A stretch of DNA of 64,000 bases from NCBI GenBank assembly GCA_965530755.1, contig CBESNA010000011.1, positions 30,262 through 94,261 of the forward strand, written 5' to 3'. Shown here in pieces: positions 8,625 to 17,359 of the stretch (position 1 is its first letter; each line of letters begins with the position of its first letter). Made by a program: the position numbers and the translations under genes. Source of the stretch: SZUA-35 sp965530755. GTDB lineage: Bacteria; Actinomycetota; Acidimicrobiia; Acidimicrobiales; SZUA-35. The notes under the pieces are model-generated. The model was not told the origin of the DNA and made no database searches. It saw nothing but the letters and a program-made list of their open reading frames with translations.

Positions 8625-9629
8625 GTGACCGTGCGTCGACCCACCCCGATCGCGGCCGGCCCGATCGTGCCCGGAACGCAACGCACGCCGCTGGCAGCGA
8701 TCATGCGGCGCATCGCGTTCGCGATCGGCCTGATCATCTTCATCGCGATCGTGGTCAGACTCGGACGAGGTGGCTACACCGACGTGACCGGGGACCCGAT
8801 CTCATTCCTCGACGCGCTCTATTACGCCTCCGTCACGGTCACCACCACTGGGTACGGCGACATCACCGCGGTCACGAGCGGGACCCGGTTGGCCACGCTC
8901 GTGTTCATCACGCCTGTGCGCATCGTGTTCCTGATCCTCGTCGTCGGGACGACCGTCGAGGTGTTGACCGATCAGACCCGTCACATCCTGCGAACCAACC
9001 GGTGGAGGAAACGCGTGAACCATCACATCATCATCTGCGGATTCGGGGCGACCGGCCAGAGCGCCGCCGCCGACTTGCGAGCGCGAGGACGCGCCGCCGA
9101 ATCGATCGTCGCCGTCGATGTCGATCCGGGCGTCATCGCGGTCGCGAACGCTCTCGGTTATGTGGGCATCACTGGCGATGCGACCTCGACAGCAACGCTG
9201 CGCGAGGCCGAGATCGAGCGTGCGGACGGCGTCATCGTCACGCCGAATCGTGATGACACGGCGGTTCTGGTGACCCTGACGGCGCGAGAGCTGAACCCGG
9301 ACGCCACGATCGTCGCAGGAGGGCGGGAGCAGGAAAACCTCCATCTGCTGCGCCAGGGTGGGGCAGACGAGGTCATCGACGCAACGTCTGCCGTCGGGCG
9401 GATGCTCGGGTTCGCGATGGACTCCCCAGGTGCAGTGCGGGTGCTCGACGAGCTCATCGACGCCGGGAGCGGACTCGAACTCGTCGAGTGTGGACCGGAG
9501 GACATGGACAGCGGGAGCAAACTCGTGGCGATCGAGCGAGACGGTCGTCGGCTGCCACCAGATCAGGTTTCACTTGCCGACGTCATGCCAGGCGACCGGC
9601 TCGTCGTCGTGCGCGAAACCTCGCGCTGA
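8625..9629 (+). CDS. Potassium channel with RCK/TrkA-N domain
   Basis: This 334-residue membrane protein has a first transmembrane helix (AFAIGLIIFIAIVVRL) at about residue 30 and a pore helix with the selectivity filter TTTGYGDIT. A second helix ending ILVVGTTVEVL follows. This is the two-TM architecture of MthK/Kch-like channels. From about residue 130 a cytosolic RCK domain follows, with the nucleotide-binding IIICGFGATG and the acidic strand end AVDVD. A TrkA-C-like domain ends the protein (DVMPGDRLVVV). It is predicted to be a ligand-gated K+ channel. The GTG at 8625 is preceded by AAGGG; a second GTG at 8631 is also possible. Confidence 0.9.
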   Translation: MTVRRPTPIAAGPIVPGTQRTPLAAIMRRIAFAIGLIIFIAIVVRLGRGGYTDVTGDPISFLDALYYASVTVTTTGYGDITAVTSGTRLATLVFITPVRIVFLILVVGTTVEVLTDQTRHILRTNRWRKRVNHHIIICGFGATGQSAAADLRARGRAAESIVAVDVDPGVIAVANALGYVGITGDATSTATLREAEIERADGVIVTPNRDDTAVLVTLTARELNPDATIVAGGREQENLHLLRQGGADEVIDATSAVGRMLGFAMDSPGAVRVLDELIDAGSGLELVECGPEDMDSGSKLVAIERDGRRLPPDQVSLADVMPGDRLVVVRETSR

Positions 9630-9645
9630 CGAGACGACGTACCCC

Positions 9646-10086
9646 GTGGGCCTTTTTGACTTCGAACAACTCGCCGTCATCCACCTCGCCGCCACTGGTT
9701 TCATGGTTGGACTGATCTGGACGATCCATGTCCTGCACTACCCATTGTTCGCGTTCGTTCCCGAGCCTTACCAACCGTTCCAGAGCGAGCACATGAAACG
9801 CATCTCGCGGCTGCTGATCGTCCCGTGGGGGATCGAAGTGTTGACCGCGCTCGGTCTCTTCCTGCTCGCTGACGCTGGAGCGCAGCGGGCCTGGTCGTTG
9901 GTCGGCGGGGCGCTGGTCGTCGCAATCGTGGGGGTCACGGGCCTGCTGGCAGCGCCTGCGCATGGACGGTTGTTGGAACGGTTCGACGAGGATGAGCTTC
10001 GTTCGCTCCTTCGGGTCGACCTCGTCCGTACCTTGCTCTGGACGGCTCGGGGTGCAGTGGCGATCGTGTTGGTCTTCCTGCGTTAG
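9646..10086 (+). CDS. Small four-helix integral membrane protein
   Basis: This 146-residue protein contains about four hydrophobic segments: an N-terminal LAATGFMVGLIWTIHVLHYPLF, a second near IVPWGIEVLTALGLFLL, a third in VGGALVVAIVGVTGLL, and a C-terminal helix ending VAIVLVFLR. The His-Tyr-Pro motif after the first helix recurs in a family of uncharacterised bacterial membrane proteins. The GTG start lies 16 bases behind the potassium channel gene, so the two are probably co-transcribed. No enzymatic motif is visible. The stop overlaps the stop of the convergent hydrolase gene. Confidence 0.7.
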   Translation: MGLFDFEQLAVIHLAATGFMVGLIWTIHVLHYPLFAFVPEPYQPFQSEHMKRISRLLIVPWGIEVLTALGLFLLADAGAQRAWSLVGGALVVAIVGVTGLLAAPAHGRLLERFDEDELRSLLRVDLVRTLLWTARGAVAIVLVFLR

Positions 10087-10931
10087 CCGACGAAGTCGAG
10101 CAGAGCGGCTGCGACCTCGGCCGGCTTCTGGGCGTGCACGTCGTGATGGGCCGGCTGGAACCATACGGCGCGCCCCTGCCGGAGTCCGGCGATCGCCTCG
10201 TCGACGGCAGGAGATGTGCGGTCCCGCTCGGCGGCGTCCCCCGCCGCAGCAACGATGAGCACGGGGTTCTCGATGGTGGCGTACCGGCTCGACGGTTCGT
10301 GCTCCCACAACCCGTGGAGCACAGCGAGGTGGTGTTCCAGCGTGAGCCACGGTGCGATGGTGTCATCGGATCGGATCTCGAAGTTCTCGAGCGTCGCTTC
10401 GCGACCGGAAGCCGGCCAGTCGACTGCCATCGATTCGATCCACGACGTGATGTCGCTCAGCGGCGTTCCGACCAGTCGCGGTGGAGCCAGTGCATCGCGA
10501 CACGTTTCCCACTTCGGGTACCGCCGTCGAAGATGGATGAAACCGCCGTCGACCAGAATGGCAGCGGCGATGCGGTCTGCGTGTCGATGGGTCGCCTCGA
10601 GTACGACGTTGCCGCCCCACGACTGTCCACCGACGACGGGCCGGTCGAGATCGAGCGCATCGATGAGCTGGACGAGATCGTCGGCGACGGTGCCCATGTC
10701 GTACCCGTGGTCAGGTTTGGACGATCGTCCGTGACCGCGCTGATCGAAGGTGAAGACCCGGTGCCCCGCAACAGCAAGACGTTCGGCCACGTCCGTCCAG
10801 AGGGTGGCGTTCGAGGCGAGCCCATGGGTGAGGAGGAAGTCTGGGCCCTGGGCGGCGCTGCCAGGATCGAAACGGCGCACTGCGAGTGTGACGCCGGACG
10901 GGATCACCACGAGCTCGGGTTCAGGGCTCAT
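10083..10931 (-). CDS. Alpha/beta hydrolase
   Basis: This 282-residue soluble hydrolase has the oxyanion-hole LTHGLASNATLW near residue 34, the FDQRGHGRSS turn, and the nucleophile elbow GQSWGG at about residue 98 with Ser as nucleophile. An acid in LIVAAAGDAAERD and a C-terminal His in PAHHDVHAQ complete the triad. It belongs to the large esterase/lactonase/peroxidase group and the substrate is unknown. The ATG overlaps the stop of the upstream oxidoreductase gene by four bases, so it is the third gene of a translationally coupled operon with two Gfo/Idh/MocA proteins. Confidence 0.85.
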   Translation of the reverse strand: MSPEPELVVIPSGVTLAVRRFDPGSAAQGPDFLLTHGLASNATLWTDVAERLAVAGHRVFTFDQRGHGRSSKPDHGYDMGTVADDLVQLIDALDLDRPVVGGQSWGGNVVLEATHRHADRIAAAILVDGGFIHLRRRYPKWETCRDALAPPRLVGTPLSDITSWIESMAVDWPASGREATLENFEIRSDDTIAPWLTLEHHLAVLHGLWEHEPSSRYATIENPVLIVAAAGDAAERDRTSPAVDEAIAGLRQGRAVWFQPAHHDVHAQKPAEVAAALLDFVG

Positions 10932-11791
10932 GCCGCGGCCAGTATGCGGTCGATCAGACGGGCCATTGCGACCGAATCGTCGATCGGTCTCGGGAACGGA
11001 GTGGTGCCGTCGATGTCAGCAACGACGGCCTCGATCATTCGCGTGTATGTGCCTTCGATGCCGGTGTGGGCGTCGCCGATGAGCTGGATGTCGAGGTCTG
11101 GGCCGACGATGCGAAGTTCCTGGGCCTCGGGGAGCGCGAAGGACACGAGGCTGTCCAGCGTTCGGCCGCCCGGCCACGTGAGGTGCAACGAGGTGGTGAG
11201 ATCGACACCTGTCGCCGCATACTCGATTTCGGCCGCCACAGCTTCCGGCTCCGGCCCCCACAGGGCGACGGCAGGGCCGAGTGCATAGATCCCGACGTCG
11301 AGCAGTGCGCCGCCGCCTTGGCATGGGTCCCACCGGTAGTTGCCTTCGTTCTCGGGCCCGATGGTGAACGTGAATCGAGTGGTGACGCGTTCGCCGGCTG
11401 CGCCTTTCGCTCGGTCGATGGTGTCGGCCCACGGCGGGGAGAACGGCGTCATCCAGGCCTCGAACAGCTTGACGCCGCGGTCGACACAGGTGGCGACCAT
11501 GCCCGCAGCCTGTTCTGCAGTGGGGGCCAGAGGCTTCTCGCAGAGCACGTGTTTCCCCGCAGCAGCTGCCCGCTGCGTCCACTCGGCGTGCATGCCGTTG
11601 GGGAGCGGCAGATAGACGACATCCACGTCCGGGTTGGCGAGGACGTCTTCGTACGAGACGGTCCCGCCCTCGGGATGATGGCGCGAGCCGATGCTCACCA
11701 GGCGAGCCCCGGCGGCTCTCTCGATGGCCGGTATGACCGCCTTGGTGGCGACGAAGGATCGGCCGCCGAGGACGCCGAAGCCGAGGCTCAT
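10928..11791 (-). CDS. Gfo/Idh/MocA-family oxidoreductase
   Basis: This 287-residue NAD(P)-dependent dehydrogenase of sugars or cyclitols has an N-terminal Rossmann fold. Its LGFGVLGGRSFVA replaces the classical GxGxxG with a degenerate loop. The family motif LPNGMHAEWT is followed by GKHVLCEKPLAPT, with the catalytic EKP lysine near residue 90. The C-terminal half is the alpha/beta substrate domain (GGGALLDVGIYALGP). It starts inside the stop of the larger MocA-type protein and ends inside the start of the hydrolase (ATGA at both junctions). This indicates coupled expression of three enzymes, plausibly acting on one sugar-derived substrate. Confidence 0.9.
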   Translation of the reverse strand: MSLGFGVLGGRSFVATKAVIPAIERAAGARLVSIGSRHHPEGGTVSYEDVLANPDVDVVYLPLPNGMHAEWTQRAAAAGKHVLCEKPLAPTAEQAAGMVATCVDRGVKLFEAWMTPFSPPWADTIDRAKGAAGERVTTRFTFTIGPENEGNYRWDPCQGGGALLDVGIYALGPAVALWGPEPEAVAAEIEYAATGVDLTTSLHLTWPGGRTLDSLVSFALPEAQELRIVGPDLDIQLIGDAHTGIEGTYTRMIEAVVADIDGTTPFPRPIDDSVAMARLIDRILAAA

Positions 11792-13332
11792 CCGAGATCG
11801 ATCAATGTGCCGCCCTCGGCTCCCGAGCGGTGTGCTGCTTCGAGGACGGCCACGACGTCGCGGCTCTCCTCGGGTCGAACGGCCAACGGCTCGCCGAGGA
11901 TGAGGTGATCGGCCAGGTTGCGGTGGAATCCCCAGCCCGGATGGGGGGCTGGCGGAAGCTGTGAGGTGACCAGGCCGTAGTTCGGTTCGTAGCGGGCGAG
12001 CTCGAAGTCAACCGGGGCCTCGGCGTGGTGGTGGTACCCGTCGAGGTGGCCTCGCCCAGGTTCGAGGCGCTCGTTGCGCAGTGGTCGATAGTGCCCTTCC
12101 ATCGTCCCCTGTGTCCCCTGGACGTGGAACTTGGGGCGGCGGATGGCGGCGATGTCGCTCTGGCGGAAGGTCGCTTCGCGCCCGTCGCTCCATTGCATCC
12201 ACACCGAGAGCTGATCGACGTTGGTGGTGTCGTGCCACACCCGGTTGTGCGAGCTGCAGAGGACTCGGGAGGGAGAATCTCCGTAGAGGCGCAGGATCCA
12301 GTCGATGTGGTGGGATCCCCAGTCGTAGACTGCGCCGCCCGAGATGCTGTCTTCCGAGTGCCAGGCCCGGCATGGATGCTCGAAGCTGCCCACGAAGGTC
12401 TCGATGTTGAAGAGTTCGCCGAGCAGGCCTCGCTCGACGGCTCGGCTGAGGGCCAGGAAATCTCGGTCCCAGCGGCGCGACTGATGCACGCTGATCACAC
12501 GTTCGTGTTGCGCGGCGACAGCGATGAGTTCGTCCGCTTCGGCCACGGTGAGGCTCATGGGTTTCTCGACCACGACGTGTTTGCCGGCCCGCAGCAGTTC
12601 GAGGGCGAGTCGTGCGTGGTGAACCGGCGGTGTGGCGACGATGGCGATGTCGACCTCCTCGTCGGATGCAGCCCCGGTCGCGGTGTCATACAGAGCCAGG
12701 TCAGGAAAGTCGGCCCTGGCCGCCTCGAGTCGATCGGGTGACGTGTCGACGGCTGCGGCGAGACGGAGTCCGTCGGTTTCGGTGCAGGCGAGTCCGTGCA
12801 TGTAACCCATGCCGCCGAAGGGTCCGTAGCCGACCACGGCGACACCGAAGTCGGTCGTGTGTTGGGGCTCGGGCGCATTCAGGAGTCGACTGATGTAGGT
12901 GCCGATCACGGGGTGCCCGAGGGCAGCATCGAGATCCGCAGTGCCGACGGTGACCACCCTGCCCTCACCGAGCGGTCGAACGCACACCACGGGTTCGTGC
13001 CGAAATCGGATGCTGCTGGTCGCAGCGATCTGGGCGGTGCCGTTCAGGGTGGCCAGCGTGCGCAACGAGGTGGTGAGTGGCACCTCCCCATCGAGTCGTG
13101 CCGCCTCGGGGCGATCGGCGAGCGTGATGAACCACTCGCCGTGCGGTGTTTCACTCGTGACTACGACCCCGGTGAGACTGCTGATCTGCTCGTCGCCGGG
13201 ATGCGCAACCACGAGGACTGAGCCACCCTGCTCGGCGTGAGCAAGCAGCGCTGCGATCCGGTCGGAGCCGGCCTCACTCGCCCGTTCCCGGAGCACCTCG
13301 AGGTCGTCGGATGTCATTGCTGAAGTCGGCAT
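11788..13332 (-). CDS. Gfo/Idh/MocA oxidoreductase with an extra N-terminal domain
   Basis: This 514-residue protein has two parts. Residues from about 165 form a normal Gfo/Idh/MocA enzyme: VAVVGYGPFGGMGYMHG Rossmann loop, ATPPVHHARL, GKHVVVEKPMSL with the catalytic Lys, and GGAVYDWGSHHIDW in the substrate domain. Residues 1-160 form a separate alpha/beta domain (GSVLVVAHPGDE, VCVRPLGEGRVVTVGTADLD). Its late strands resemble the ThuA/type 1 glutamine-amidotransferase-like fold, but I see no catalytic Cys; that assignment is inference. The ATG at 13332 is favoured over a later in-frame ATG because TACTTT lies six bases upstream. It is the first gene of the three-gene operon. Confidence 0.85.
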   Translation of the reverse strand: MPTSAMTSDDLEVLRERASEAGSDRIAALLAHAEQGGSVLVVAHPGDEQISSLTGVVVTSETPHGEWFITLADRPEAARLDGEVPLTTSLRTLATLNGTAQIAATSSIRFRHEPVVCVRPLGEGRVVTVGTADLDAALGHPVIGTYISRLLNAPEPQHTTDFGVAVVGYGPFGGMGYMHGLACTETDGLRLAAAVDTSPDRLEAARADFPDLALYDTATGAASDEEVDIAIVATPPVHHARLALELLRAGKHVVVEKPMSLTVAEADELIAVAAQHERVISVHQSRRWDRDFLALSRAVERGLLGELFNIETFVGSFEHPCRAWHSEDSISGGAVYDWGSHHIDWILRLYGDSPSRVLCSSHNRVWHDTTNVDQLSVWMQWSDGREATFRQSDIAAIRRPKFHVQGTQGTMEGHYRPLRNERLEPGRGHLDGYHHHAEAPVDFELARYEPNYGLVTSQLPPAPHPGWGFHRNLADHLILGEPLAVRPEESRDVVAVLEAAHRSGAEGGTLIDLG

Positions 13333-13338
13333 CAGCGC

Positions 13339-13344
13339 AAAGTA
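13339..13344 (-). promoter_or_regulatory. -10 hexamer TACTTT of the MocA operon (leaderless)
   Basis: On the minus strand TACTTT, then GCGCTG, then the ATG at 13332. It faces the -10 element of the divergent protease gene across 47 bases. Confidence 0.6.
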
Positions 13345-13391
13345 GTTCGCCCGGCCGGCGCGACCTTAAGCGGGCGTTATTTGTCTCCGGC

Positions 13392-13397
13392 TACATT
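13392..13397 (+). promoter_or_regulatory. -10 hexamer TACATT of the M50 protease gene (leaderless)
   Basis: TACATT is followed by CATTCC and then the ATG at 13404, with no Shine-Dalgarno sequence. It shares a 71-base intergenic region with the divergent MocA operon. Confidence 0.6.
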
Positions 13398-13403
13398 CAT
13401 TCC

Positions 13404-14570
13404 ATGTTCGGGGCGTCTGACAGCTCAATCTCCTTTGGTCGGATCGCCGGCGCGCCCGTTCGCATCGGGCCCGGTTCGCTCCTGGTCGCGGCCTACGTCG
13501 CCTACAGCCTCGGCGCACAGTGGCTGGACCGGCACGACACGCTGCTCGTCGTCGCGGTGGCGACCCTCACCGGCATCGGCTTCATGGCGTCCATCCTGGC
13601 CCACGAGGCCGGTCACGCCATCGTGGCGAAACGCAACGGCATCAACTCTCGCGAGATCCGGCTGTCGCTGTTCGGCGGCGTTGCGGCGCTCGAACGAGGC
13701 GCTCCAACCCCTGGGGTCGAGATGAAGGTCGCCTTCGCCGGGCCGGCGGTCAACCTGGTGGCCGCAGCAGCAATGTTGGGTGGCGGTCTCTCTTTGGCCG
13801 GCAACGGGCGCGATTCGATTCTGTTCGAGGCGCTCATCTGGTTGGGCGGGATCAACCTCATCCTCGGAGCGTTCAATCTGCTGCCGGGCCTGCCCCTCGA
13901 CGGCGGCCGGATCCTCACCGGGTTCCTGTGGCGGCGGCGGAACGACCGCACGGCGGCGGTTCGCACCACGGCCAACGTCGGCAAGGTGCTTGCCTATCTC
14001 GCGTTCGCTCTCGCTGCCTACGAGCTCATCGTGGTCGAGTCGCCGTTCGGGCTCTACACCGCCTTCATCGGCATGATTCTGCTGAGGGGGGCCGACGGCG
14101 AGGTGGCCCGAGCCAGCCTGGTCGACCAGGTGAAGGGTCACACGGTCGGTGAAATTGCCCGCTACCACCCGCCGGTGATCAACGAGTCGGTCAACACGGC
14201 CTCTGCACGGGCGTTGCTGCCCTCACCCGGGGCAGCGAATGCCCCCCATCCGATCCGCTGGGCGATCGTGACCGACGACGATGGAATCGCCCGTGGTCTA
14301 CTCGACCTCGGGCTGCTCGACCGGGCGGCCACGTTGGACGGCACCGATCCGGTGGCCGACATCATGGTGCCGATCGATCAGCAGCGGGCGGCCTTCGAGT
14401 CCGAGTCGCTCGACGGCGTGATTGATCGCGGGGTCATGGTCCCCTTCGTCGTGATCGACAGCGAGTGGCATCCAGTGGCCATCGTCGACTCCGTCGGCAT
14501 CGCCGCGACTGGGGTCCGAGCTTCACATTCACCACTTCCTTCCCCCGGTTGGCAGCCAGATCAGGGTTGA
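13404..14570 (+). CDS. Site-2 protease family (M50) membrane metalloprotease
   Basis: This 388-residue polytopic membrane protease cleaves substrates within the membrane. The zinc-binding HEAGH is near residue 72 in the second hydrophobic segment, and the third zinc ligand lies in NLLPGLPLDGGRIL near residue 155. About six transmembrane segments span residues 20-230. The C-terminal 170 residues are soluble (VNTASARALL, WAIVTDDDGIARGLLDL, MVPIDQQRA), and their arrangement resembles a degenerate CBS-domain pair, as in Rip3/SpoIVFB-like enzymes. The start at 13404 is set by a leaderless -10 element. The natural substrate, often an anti-sigma factor or envelope protein, is unknown. Confidence 0.9.
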   Translation: MFGASDSSISFGRIAGAPVRIGPGSLLVAAYVAYSLGAQWLDRHDTLLVVAVATLTGIGFMASILAHEAGHAIVAKRNGINSREIRLSLFGGVAALERGAPTPGVEMKVAFAGPAVNLVAAAAMLGGGLSLAGNGRDSILFEALIWLGGINLILGAFNLLPGLPLDGGRILTGFLWRRRNDRTAAVRTTANVGKVLAYLAFALAAYELIVVESPFGLYTAFIGMILLRGADGEVARASLVDQVKGHTVGEIARYHPPVINESVNTASARALLPSPGAANAPHPIRWAIVTDDDGIARGLLDLGLLDRAATLDGTDPVADIMVPIDQQRAAFESESLDGVIDRGVMVPFVVIDSEWHPVAIVDSVGIAATGVRASHSPLPSPGWQPDQG

Positions 14571-14653
14571 GAGTCGCCGGCTGATGGGCCATTGTTGTCG
14601 AAGCTCTTCGGCAAACGGCTCAGGTCGGACCAGGTGGACGCCGATGGCAGAGG

Positions 14654-15505
14654 ATGTTCCGCATGGTTTCAGTTGTCATCGCCTTGGTTGCCTTCCTGAG
14701 TGGATGCTCATCCGCTGCCGACGCCGGCCTGCAAGGTCTGGCCTTGGAGCCCCCGATCACCTTCTCGGTCGCCACCGTTCCCGATGCTCCGCTGGCCCTC
14801 GTCGTGCCGGCACCGTTGAGCCTTGTGTCGAGTGCCTCGAGCGAGGCAAACCGGGCGTCGTATCGTCTCGCTCCGGGGCTGCCGGTGTCGACACCGATCA
14901 CCGAGACGCGGGTCGCCGTGATGCCCGAGGCGTTGGCAACCATTGACGTGCTGGTCGACCCGAGCCCTGGCGCCGATCTCCTGATCACGTTCGAGCGTTT
15001 CGATGAGTTCCTCCAGCCGAGAGTCTTCCGCATCCTCGCTGATCGCGGTGACTACTACGAGGTCCAGGTGCCGATGCGGCCCAATGAGAGCACCGGCTAC
15101 ATCCATCGCGACGATGTCGAGGTCGTCACGACCAACCAGCGAATGCTGATCGATCTGTCCGATCGATCCGTCATCGTCTGGGACGGCGAGGAGGTCGTGC
15201 TCGACACGACGGGTTCCATCGGTCAGCCCCAGTCTCCGACGCCCACCGGCAGTTTCTACGTTCGCAACGTGTTCGAGTGGGACGCCGAATCGATCTACGG
15301 GCCCTACGTGATCCCGCTGTCGGCGTATTCGGAGGCGATCGACCAGATCAACGGCGGGGACGCCGTCGTGGCCATCCACGGGACGCAACGCCCCGACCTC
15401 ATCGGCGCGGCGGTATCACTCGGATGTGTTCGTTTGGAGAACGACACCCTGCGCGAGCTGGCCGCCATCGTCGAGCCGGGCGCACCGGTCGAAATCGTCC
15501 CCTGA
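14654..15505 (+). CDS. L,D-transpeptidase (YkuD) lipoprotein
   Basis: This 283-residue secreted protein has a short signal peptide with lipobox LSGC (Cys18), so it should be a lipoprotein. The last 130 residues form a YkuD L,D-transpeptidase domain. Its strand QRMLIDLSDRSVIVWDGEE leads to AIHGTQ and the active-site SLGCVRL with catalytic Cys258. These enzymes make 3-3 peptidoglycan cross-links or attach proteins to peptidoglycan. The stretch ahead of it (residues 30-150) is a beta-rich region including GYIHRDDVEVV, perhaps an SH3-like domain. A second ATG at 14663 is better spaced from GAGG but would lose the basic residue of the signal peptide. Confidence 0.9.
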   Translation: MFRMVSVVIALVAFLSGCSSAADAGLQGLALEPPITFSVATVPDAPLALVVPAPLSLVSSASSEANRASYRLAPGLPVSTPITETRVAVMPEALATIDVLVDPSPGADLLITFERFDEFLQPRVFRILADRGDYYEVQVPMRPNESTGYIHRDDVEVVTTNQRMLIDLSDRSVIVWDGEEVVLDTTGSIGQPQSPTPTGSFYVRNVFEWDAESIYGPYVIPLSAYSEAIDQINGGDAVVAIHGTQRPDLIGAAVSLGCVRLENDTLRELAAIVEPGAPVEIVP

Positions 15506-15531
15506 TCTTCCGCTCCGAGGCCTCACGCCAT

Positions 15532-15560
15532 ATGACAGGCGTCACAGCCTGAGGTAGCTT
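15532..15560 (+). promoter_or_regulatory. Promoter: -35 ATGACA, 17-bp spacer, -10 TAGCTT
   Basis: ATGACA at 15532-15537 matches five of six bases of TTGACA, and TAGCTT at 15555-15560 fits TAnnnT at the ideal 17-base spacing. The start site would fall near 15567, giving a short leader with an AGGGGA ribosome-binding site before the ATG at 15593. Confidence 0.6.
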
Positions 15561-15592
15561 GCGCCCGAACCAACGAGCGCGAGGGGACCACG

Positions 15593-17344
15593 ATGGTCGA
15601 GAAGTGGCTGGTCGAGACCGATCTGAGCGAGGAGTTCGACTTCTACACGAGAGCGAACATCGGTGAGGTCTTCCCCGACCCTGTCGCCCCGTTCTCGTTC
15701 TCCTACTTCCAGAACGAGAACGGTCTTGGCGGCTCGGAGATGGGTTTTCGCAACGCGTACTACCGCATCGGTGTGATGACGCCGGACGAGTTGCCGGATG
15801 ACGAGTGTGTCTTCCTCGGCGTGACCGGCGGCTACGGCTACCTCAACGCGACCGCGTTGCGCATGCTCGGCCACCGCGCCCCTGGCATGTCATCGAAGGA
15901 CATCGACGATTCGTTCTTCGGCGATGCCCCCGGCGTGCCGGAGTTCGTGGTGAAGGACGGTTTTGATCGACCCGACCTGACCGAGAAGATCGGGGAGACC
16001 TTTGGCTGGGTGCTGACGACGCCGTCCCTACCGGATGTGCTCGAACACGAGCGTCAGATGAACGAGCTTCGGGCCAATCGCCCGGATCTCGCGTCGATGA
16101 GCGATCAGGAGTTGCTCGACTACAGCCTCGCCGTCGCAGACGAACACTTCGAGAAGCTGTTCACCGAGCACATCTTCATCTCGTTCCTCGCGACGCTGCC
16201 CATCGGGATCATCACTGCCGTCTGCACGGCCGTCGGCAAGCCCGAGGCCACGCTCAAGCTGTTGGCCGGCCTGGGCGACGTCGAGTCCGCCGCTCCTTCC
16301 ATGGAGATGTGGAAGCTCGGTCGTCTCGTGGCCGAGTCCGATGCCCTGATGTCACTGTTCGACGTGGGCTACGAAGGCCTCGACGCCCGGCTGCGAGCGA
16401 GCGATGCGGACGATGCGGCGAGGTTTGCCGAAGCCTTCGATCGTTTCCTCTACTCCTACGGCTGCCGCGGGCCGAACGAGTGGGAAGTGCGGTCGCCCAC
16501 CTGGGAGACCGAGCCGGACCTCGCTCTTGCCGCCATCGACCGCATGCGCCTGTCCGCAGCATCGCAGGCTCCGCAGCTCCACAACGACGACAAGCGGGCG
16601 GAACGCATGGCGCTCGGGGCCGAGATCGCAGCCATGGTCGAAGGCGATCCCGAGACCCACGGGCAGTTCCTGGCTGCGCTCAACTCGGCGACCGTGTTCA
16701 TGCCGGGTCGTGAGCGGACCAAGACCAACAACATCAAGCTGGTCCACGAGCTCCGCATGGCGCTCCACGAGATCGGTCGCCGTCGGGTCGCCGCCGGCAC
16801 CTTCCATCGCCACGACGATTTCGGCCTGCTGAGTCGAACCGAATTGAAGGAAGAGGTGGCCAACCCCGGCACATACACAGACGACCTGCCTCGGCGTGAA
16901 GCGCTGATGACGGAGGTGGCGGCGCTCCAGGAGCCGTTCCTGTTCCACGGTGGCCGCCCGGACATGAGCACCTATCCCCGCCGAGATGCCGTGGTCATCA
17001 CGCTGGTCGAAGCCGGGGAGGTCGTTCAGGGCGTGCCCGGTTGTCCCGGACAGTACGAGGGCATTGCCCGCGTCGTCATCGACTCCCACGATCCCACCGC
17101 ACTCGAGCCAGGCGACATCCTCGTCGCCCCCATCACCGACCCGTCGTGGACCCCGTTGTTCGTGCCGGCCGGTGGTGTCGTGGTCGATGTCGGTGCGCCG
17201 TTGAGCCACGCCATCATCGTCAGCCGCGAGCTCGGGATCCCGTGTGTGGTGTCGGCCACCGACGCCACCAAGCGCATCCCCGACGGTGCCACGATCCAGG
17301 TCGACGGTGACACCGGGGCGGTGACCATCATCTCGTTGCCCTAG
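15593..17344 (+). CDS. PEP-utilising enzyme mobile-domain protein
   Basis: This 583-residue protein ends in a phosphohistidine swivelling domain (about residues 485-580): GDILVAPITDPSWTPLF, then DVGAPLSHAIIVSRELGIPCVV with the phosphoryl-accepting His, as in PEP synthase, pyruvate phosphate dikinase and rifampin phosphotransferase. The preceding 480 residues are mostly helical, with CGRGPNEW-like and KTNNIKLVHELRMAL stretches. They match the middle domain of such proteins, but no ATP-grasp domain is visible in this gene or next to it. It therefore lacks its own phosphorylating module. AGGGGACCACG precedes the ATG. The reaction is unknown. Confidence 0.85.
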   Translation: MVEKWLVETDLSEEFDFYTRANIGEVFPDPVAPFSFSYFQNENGLGGSEMGFRNAYYRIGVMTPDELPDDECVFLGVTGGYGYLNATALRMLGHRAPGMSSKDIDDSFFGDAPGVPEFVVKDGFDRPDLTEKIGETFGWVLTTPSLPDVLEHERQMNELRANRPDLASMSDQELLDYSLAVADEHFEKLFTEHIFISFLATLPIGIITAVCTAVGKPEATLKLLAGLGDVESAAPSMEMWKLGRLVAESDALMSLFDVGYEGLDARLRASDADDAARFAEAFDRFLYSYGCRGPNEWEVRSPTWETEPDLALAAIDRMRLSAASQAPQLHNDDKRAERMALGAEIAAMVEGDPETHGQFLAALNSATVFMPGRERTKTNNIKLVHELRMALHEIGRRRVAAGTFHRHDDFGLLSRTELKEEVANPGTYTDDLPRREALMTEVAALQEPFLFHGGRPDMSTYPRRDAVVITLVEAGEVVQGVPGCPGQYEGIARVVIDSHDPTALEPGDILVAPITDPSWTPLFVPAGGVVVDVGAPLSHAIIVSRELGIPCVVSATDATKRIPDGATIQVDGDTGAVTIISLP

Positions 17345-17359
17345 CGAGAGCTGCGCTGG

